Assembly (NCBI RefSeq): GCF_016862215.1
Contig: NZ_BOMN01000027.1
Span: 117,487-181,486, forward strand
Direction of reading: 5' to 3'
DNA length: 64,000 bases
Origin: Winogradskya humida
Lineage (GTDB): Bacteria; Actinomycetota; Actinomycetes; Mycobacteriales; Micromonosporaceae
Shown here: positions 60,153 to 64,000 of the stretch, one piece after another
How positions within the stretch are numbered: the first letter of the stretch is position 1
Layout of the letters: every line of letters begins with the position of its first letter
Program-made: the position numbers and the translations under genes
Notes under the pieces: model-generated
What the model was told of the DNA's origin: nothing
Database searches by the model: none
The model's input: the letters and a program-made list of their open reading frames with translations, nothing else

Positions 60153-60214
60153 CCTTTGGCTGTTTCGGGCGGCCCTAGCCTTTGGCTGTTTCGGGCGGCT
60201 CTAGCCTTCGGGTT
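60137..60214. repeat. Three 26-bp repeats spanning the NlpC/P60 stop
   Basis: Units start at 60137, 60163 and 60189 (TTTCGGGCGGCCCTAGCC and tail), 26 bp apart; the third has two changes. The first unit carries the TAG of the NlpC/P60 gene (60150-60152), so the others are copies of that gene end. The array runs to the start of the MBL gene at 60215. Confidence 0.85.
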
Positions 60215-60985
60215 GTGAAGATTCACCATCTTAATTGCGGCACGATGCTGATGCCTACCGCGCCCATGGTCGCCCACGTGCTGCTGCTCGAGACCGCCCA
60301 GGGCCTGGTCCTGGTCGACACCGGCTTCGGATTGCAGGACATCGCCGACCCGGGACGCAGGCTCGGACCGGTCCGTACCCTGATCCGACCGGTCCTGCGC
60401 CCCGAGGAAACCGCCGCCCACCAGGTCGAACGGCTCGGCTTCCGCCGCGAGGACGTACGCCACATCCTCATCACCCACTTCGACCTCGACCACATCGGCG
60501 GCATCGCCGACTTCCCCCACGCGTCGATCCACGTCACCGCCACCGAAGCCCTCGGCGCCCGAACCACCCCGACCCGTATGGAGAAGAACCGCTACCGCCC
60601 ACTCCAATGGGCCCACGGTCCGAAACTGGTCGAACACACCCCCGCCGGCGAACCGTGGCAAGGTTTCGCCGCAGCCCAGCCCCTCACCGGTATCGACGAG
60701 GGAATCGTCCTCATCGCCCTGCCCGGCCACACCCGCGGCCACATGGCCGTAGCCGTCGACGCCGGCAACCGCTGGATTCTCCACGCAGGCGACGCGTTCT
60801 ACCACCGGGGCACCATCGACGGCACCACCCGCGCACCCCTCGCCCTGCGCATCCAGGAACGCCTCGTGGCCCACGACATCACCAAGGTCCGCGCCAACCA
60901 CGCCCGGCTCGCCGAACTGCACCGGTCAGGCCTCGCCGTCATCAGCGCCCACGACCCGGTCCTGTTCGCCGCGTTCGCGTCCTAG
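60215..60985 (+). CDS. Metallo-beta-lactamase-fold hydrolase
   Basis: 256 residues from GTG 60215 ([11 protein letters not shown]). Zinc motif [10 protein letters not shown] (H-x-D-x-D-H form), further ligands in [12 protein letters not shown] and [11 protein letters not shown], and terminal SAHDP. Resembles the quorum-quenching lactonase/arylsulfatase-like MBL hydrolases such as AttM-type. Single-domain, cytoplasmic. The substrate could be a lactone or ester; not resolvable from sequence. Confidence 0.87.
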   Translation: MKIHHLNCGTMLMPTAPMVAHVLLLETAQGLVLVDTGFGLQDIADPGRRLGPVRTLIRPVLRPEETAAHQVERLGFRREDVRHILITHFDLDHIGGIADFPHASIHVTATEALGARTTPTRMEKNRYRPLQWAHGPKLVEHTPAGEPWQGFAAAQPLTGIDEGIVLIALPGHTRGHMAVAVDAGNRWILHAGDAFYHRGTIDGTTRAPLALRIQERLVAHDITKVRANHARLAELHRSGLAVISAHDPVLFAAFAS

Positions 60986-60990
60986 GCCTG

Positions 60991-61034
60991 TTGTATCGCG
61001 TTGTATCGCGGGCGTATCCAAAACTGCATACGCC
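60991..61034. promoter_or_regulatory. Direct and inverted repeats upstream of the VanZ gene
   Basis: TTGTATCGCG occurs twice in tandem at 60991-61000 and 61001-61010. An inverted repeat follows, GGCGTAT (61011-61017) and ATACGCC (61028-61034). The group lies 32-75 bp upstream of the VanZ ATG. Tandem 10-11 bp sites are the usual target form of OmpR-type regulators, so the regulator at 61870 is a candidate binder. Confidence 0.5.
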
Positions 61035-61065
61035 AAGGCAACGGGCCTCCCTCTCTAATAGGGGG

Positions 61066-61860
61066 ATGCAGCTCCGCCGTGTCTTGCCGATTGTCGCCGT
61101 CCTGGTCATAGTCGGCCTGGGGTACGTCGCGCGACGGCCTCTCACGATGGCCGCCCCGGCATGCATGGCCGGACGGTGGCACGGCTGCTTCGACACGGAA
61201 AACGGCGTGGTCCTCATGACGCTGATCGGCCTGCCGTTCGCCCTGCTCGCGGCCGGGGCCCTCACACTCCTGCGCCGCACCGCCCGCCGTCCGCCTGCCG
61301 CTGGTCTCCCTTCGGCGTGGCGGTTCTCGGTGGCCGAGGTCGGCATGATCTATGGGACGGCGCCGTTCCTGTGGATGACCCTGATGCCGGGCCCCGGCGC
61401 CGGCATCGTCCCAGGCAGAGTGAGCCTGATCCCGTTACGCGACCTGGTAACGATGGGCCCCATCGGCATCGGCGGCAACCTGCTGGTCTTCGCGGCGCTG
61501 GGGTTCTTCGCACCGATCCGGTTCGCGGCACTGGCATCCGTCCCCCGGATCATGGCACTCGCGGCAGGCTGCTCAATCCTGGTCGAAATCTCCCAGTACG
61601 CCTTCCAGCTCGACCGCGTGTCCTCCGTGGACGACGTGCTCGTCAACACCGCCGGCGCCGTACTCGCCGCCCTGGGATCACGCCGCTGGTGGCGCACCGC
61701 AGCCTCCCCTCCCACTTCCCCTCCCACTCCCGTTCCTCCTCCCGCTCCCACTTCCGCTCCCGTCTCTCCTTGCGCTCCTACTTCCGCTCCCGTCTTTCCT
61801 AGCCCTCCTACTTCCCCTTCCGCTCCTCGGCGGGCTGATCTCGATGTCCGATATGAATAG
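61066..61860 (+). CDS. VanZ-like membrane protein
   Basis: 264 residues from ATG 61066. Five to six membrane segments with the VanZ-family core: FLWMTLMPGPG, SLIPLRDLV, GNLLVFAALGFFAPI and VEISQYAFQLDRVSSVDDVLVNTAG, the most diagnostic stretch. VanZ relatives modify sensitivity to glycopeptides and lipids by an unknown mechanism. The last 50 residues are a Pro/Ser/Thr tail from a C/T-rich DNA repeat at about 61710-61840. It starts the operon with the two-component pair. Confidence 0.85.
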   Translation: MQLRRVLPIVAVLVIVGLGYVARRPLTMAAPACMAGRWHGCFDTENGVVLMTLIGLPFALLAAGALTLLRRTARRPPAAGLPSAWRFSVAEVGMIYGTAPFLWMTLMPGPGAGIVPGRVSLIPLRDLVTMGPIGIGGNLLVFAALGFFAPIRFAALASVPRIMALAAGCSILVEISQYAFQLDRVSSVDDVLVNTAGAVLAALGSRRWWRTAASPPTSPPTPVPPPAPTSAPVSPCAPTSAPVFPSPPTSPSAPRRADLDVRYE

Positions 61861-61869
61861 GCTTGCGGC

Positions 61870-62535
61870 ATGCGCGTACTGATCGTGGAGGACGAGCCCC
61901 ACCTGGCCGAAGCCGTCCGTGACGGTCTGCGGCTGGAAGCGATCGCGGCCGACATTGCTGGCGACGGCGACTCCGCCCTGGAACTGCTCAGCGTCAACTC
62001 CTACGACCTTGCAGTCCTCGACCGCGACATCCCCGGCCCCTCCGGCGACGAGGTGGCCAGGCGCATCATCGCGTCCGGCAGCAGAATGCCGATCCTCATG
62101 CTCACGGCCGCCGACCGGATCGATGACAAAGCCTCCGGGTTCGAGCTCGGCGCCGACGACTACCTCACCAAGCCGTTCGAGTTGCGTGAGCTCGTCCTGC
62201 GGCTCCGCGCACTCGACCGCAGACGCGCGTACGCCCGGCCCCCGGTCCACGAGCTCGAAGGCCTACGCCTCGACCCCTTCCGCCGCGAGGTCTTCCGCGA
62301 CGACCGCTACGTCGCCCTGACCCGCAAGCAGTTCGCCGTGCTGGAAGTCCTGGTCGCCGCCGAGGGCGGAATCGTCAGCGCCGAAGAACTGCTGGCCCGC
62401 GCCTGGGACGAAAACGCGAACCCCCTCACCAACGCCGTCCGCATCACCGTCTCCGCCCTGCGCAAACGCCTCGGCGAACCCTGGATCATCGCCACCGTCG
62501 CCGGCGTCGGCTACCGAATCGACCTTCATGGCTAG
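61870..62535 (+). CDS. OmpR-family response regulator
   Basis: 221 residues. Receiver domain: acidic pocket VEDE near residue 8, phospho-acceptor Asp in AVLDRDIPGPSG, Thr in MLTAADR and Lys in DYLTKPFEL. C-terminal winged helix with TRKQFAVLEVLVAAEGG and TVSALRKRLGEP. It is 9 bp behind the VanZ-like gene and overlaps the kinase gene by 8 bp. Likely regulates its own operon; the ligand or signal is unknown. Confidence 0.93.
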   Translation: MRVLIVEDEPHLAEAVRDGLRLEAIAADIAGDGDSALELLSVNSYDLAVLDRDIPGPSGDEVARRIIASGSRMPILMLTAADRIDDKASGFELGADDYLTKPFELRELVLRLRALDRRRAYARPPVHELEGLRLDPFRREVFRDDRYVALTRKQFAVLEVLVAAEGGIVSAEELLARAWDENANPLTNAVRITVSALRKRLGEPWIIATVAGVGYRIDLHG

Positions 62536-63631
62536 GCTCCCCGGGGCGAGCGTCCGCCTCAAACTCGCCCTCAGCTACGCCGCTTTCCTCATGATCGCGG
62601 GCGCCCTGCTGCTCGCCGCGGTCTGGGTCTTCCTCCTGCGCTACGTCCCCGACCAGGCAAAACTCATCGTCCCGGACACCACCCAGATCACCACCGGCGT
62701 CTTCCCCATCCGATCCAACCTGTTGCGCTTCTTCGCACCCCGCGCCGCCGCCGTGCTCGCATTCCTGCTCGTGTTCGGTCTCGCCGGAGGCTGGATCCTC
62801 GCCGGCCGCATGCTCGCCCCGCTGGCCCGCATCACCGAGGCCACCCGCACGGCCAAGGCCGGGTCGCTCGCCCACCGCATCCTGCTCCAGGGCCGCAACG
62901 ACGAGTTCCGCGAACTAGCCGACGCCTTCGACTCCATGCTCGCGCGACTCGAATCCCACATCGCCCAGCAGCAACGCTTCGCCGCGAACGCCTCCCACGA
63001 ACTACGCACCCCGCTGGCAATCTCGCGAACACTCCTCGAGGTCGCCCGCAACGACCCAGCCCGCGGCCCCGACGAACTCATCGAACGCCTCCACGCCGCC
63101 AACAACCGAGCAATCAACCTCACCGAGGCCCTCCTCCTACTCAGCCGCGGCAACCAGGGAACCTTCACCCGCGAACCCGTCGACCTCTCCCTCATAGCCG
63201 AAGAAGCCACCGAAACACTGCTCCCCCTAGCCGAACAACGCCAGATCACCCTCGACATCACCAGCCGCCCAGCCCCCACCAACGGCTCCCCCGAGCTGCT
63301 CTCCAGAATGACAACAAACCTCATCCAGAACGCCATCGTCCACAACCTCCCCACAGGCGGCACAATCACGATCCACACCGAATCAACCGGCACAACAAGC
63401 CTGCTGCAAGTCACCAACACAGGCCGCCAACTCCCACCCGACCTCCTCCCCACCCTCACCGAACCCTTCCAACGAGGAACGGAACGCACCCACACCAACG
63501 ACCACTCCGGCGTAGGCCTCGGCCTGGCCATCGTCCACACCATCGTCCACGCCCACCACGGAACCCTCACCCTCATCCCCAACCCCAACGGCGGCCTCCT
63601 CATCACGGTCCAGCTCCCCCTCACGCCATAG
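62528..63631 (+). CDS. Sensor histidine kinase
   Basis: 367 residues. Two membrane segments (AAFLMIAGALLLAAVWVFLL and AVLAFLLVFGLAGGWILAG) flank a short extracytoplasmic loop of about 35 residues, so the sensor is small. HAMP follows, then H box NASHELRTPLAISR with phosphorylated His, N box NLIQNAIVHN and G box SGVGLGLAIVHT. Phosphorylates the neighbouring OmpR-type regulator. With VanZ upstream, an envelope or antibiotic signal is plausible. Confidence 0.93.
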   Translation: MARLPGASVRLKLALSYAAFLMIAGALLLAAVWVFLLRYVPDQAKLIVPDTTQITTGVFPIRSNLLRFFAPRAAAVLAFLLVFGLAGGWILAGRMLAPLARITEATRTAKAGSLAHRILLQGRNDEFRELADAFDSMLARLESHIAQQQRFAANASHELRTPLAISRTLLEVARNDPARGPDELIERLHAANNRAINLTEALLLLSRGNQGTFTREPVDLSLIAEEATETLLPLAEQRQITLDITSRPAPTNGSPELLSRMTTNLIQNAIVHNLPTGGTITIHTESTGTTSLLQVTNTGRQLPPDLLPTLTEPFQRGTERTHTNDHSGVGLGLAIVHTIVHAHHGTLTLIPNPNGGLLITVQLPLTP

Positions 63632-63890
63632 CCACCGTCCCAGAGCCGAAGCAGCGCAGACCAGTTCCCTAACCACCGCCCCCGAAGCCGTAACCACCGC
63701 TCCTGGATCCGTAGCCACCGCTCCGAGCCCCAGCCCCCGGAGCCCGTAGCTATCGCCCCAGTGCTGTAGCTATTCGCCCGGAGCCATAGCTATAACCAGC
63801 CGAAGCGGCACAGGGCGGTGCCGTAGCCGTGTCGCCCGGTGCATGAGTCACCGCCCCGGGCCGGGCGGGCCAGGCGGCCCGGGGCGGCCC
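63632..63890. other. Region without recognised gene, degenerate short repeats
   Basis: No frame in this stretch looks like a protein on either strand. The sequence between about 63660 and 63800 repeats a motif close to CCGTAGCCACCGCTCC at 22-26 bp intervals with many changes, and becomes GGGCC-rich toward 63890. It may be decayed repeat DNA between genes. Confidence 0.4.
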
Positions 63891-64000
63891 GGGGCAGGCC
63901 GGGGCAGGCCGGAGCAGGCCGGAGCAGGCCGGAGCAGGCCGGAGCAGGCCGGAGCAGGCCGGAGCAGGCCGGAGCAGGCCGGAGCAGGCCGGGGCAGGCC
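63891..64000. repeat. 10-bp tandem repeat array running out of the window
   Basis: Eleven units of 10 bp: GGAGCAGGCC eight times, flanked by GGGGCAGGCC at 63891, 63901 and 63991. The 10-bp period is not a multiple of three and no frame is supported, so this is probably noncoding. It continues past the window edge. Confidence 0.9.

Noticed and set aside
63891..64000. Regular repeats considered as CRISPR
   Set aside because: Units are 10 bp and contiguous without spacers, and no cas gene is near.

Overview
This is high-GC actinobacterial chromosome, most likely from the Micromonosporaceae (Actinoplanes or Micromonospora type). The inference rests on very high G+C at third codon positions, frequent GTG starts, many 1-8 bp gene overlaps, and actinobacterial families side by side: moeZ, two DUF3152 proteins, DUF3107, a PadR-free set of TetR repressors, EspC/WXG-type type VII substrates, and a CsoR copper switch. 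No rRNA, tRNA, CRISPR array, transposase or phage structural gene is visible.

Layout. 1-13 kb: a partial polytopic membrane protein, a TPR protein, a shortened DHA2 transporter with a divergent XRE/MmyB-type regulator, MOSC and GNAT genes, a TetR/luciferase-like monooxygenase pair with a tandem operator, an OafA-type acyltransferase, a DUF1707 protein, a methyltransferase, an SDR/TetR pair with two palindromic operators, and an HTH-DUF4180 pair. 13.2-15.3 kb: a three-gene type VII secretion substrate locus with an uncharacterised third protein, beside a zinc-ribbon-like membrane protein. 15.4-17.6 kb: htpX and an MFS transporter. 17.65-20.26 kb: an accessory island of lower G+C with a ribbon-helix-helix regulator, two abutting unknown genes, a SUKH-like immunity protein, a gene fragment and a second immunity-like protein.

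20.3-34.1 kb holds a dispersed respiratory complex I locus. nuoN, M, L, K, J, I form one tight operon, nuoH-nuoC a second block and nuoB a third. Between them lie a secreted protein, a serine hydrolase, an ECF sigma factor with a membrane partner, and a DUF2252 protein. nuoA, nuoD and the NADH module nuoEFG are not in the window. Canonical order is kept, so this looks like a second, partial complex I set. Three of its subunits (NuoC, NuoI, NuoJ) carry unusual Pro/Ala/Gln-rich tails. nuoB sits 16 bp behind an MFS-PLP enzyme pair.

34-45.6 kb is metabolic: PLP decarboxylase-like enzyme, sugar-type MFS, gamma-glutamyltransferase, an epimerase/TetR pair, an alkyltransferase-like protein, proB-proA, a cyclase-repeat protein, DUF4240 and moeZ. 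45.7-56.5 kb: a 1112-residue DUF3152 protein with a histone-H1-like Lys/Ala/Pro tail, its short paralogue, an alpha/beta hydrolase and its overlapping partner, TetR, DUF3107 and a DEAD-box helicase with a long leader. 56.5-64 kb: heme oxygenase-DUF2470 under a DtxR/IdeR-type iron box, the csoR-copZ-metal protein operon, an NlpC/P60 hydrolase, an MBL hydrolase, and a VanZ-response regulator-kinase operon.

A recurrent feature is short tandem duplication (units of 10-28 bp) at or just behind stop codons. Best candidates for undescribed biology are the 17.65-18.8 kb module, the type VII trio, the H1-tailed DUF3152 protein and the partial complex I.
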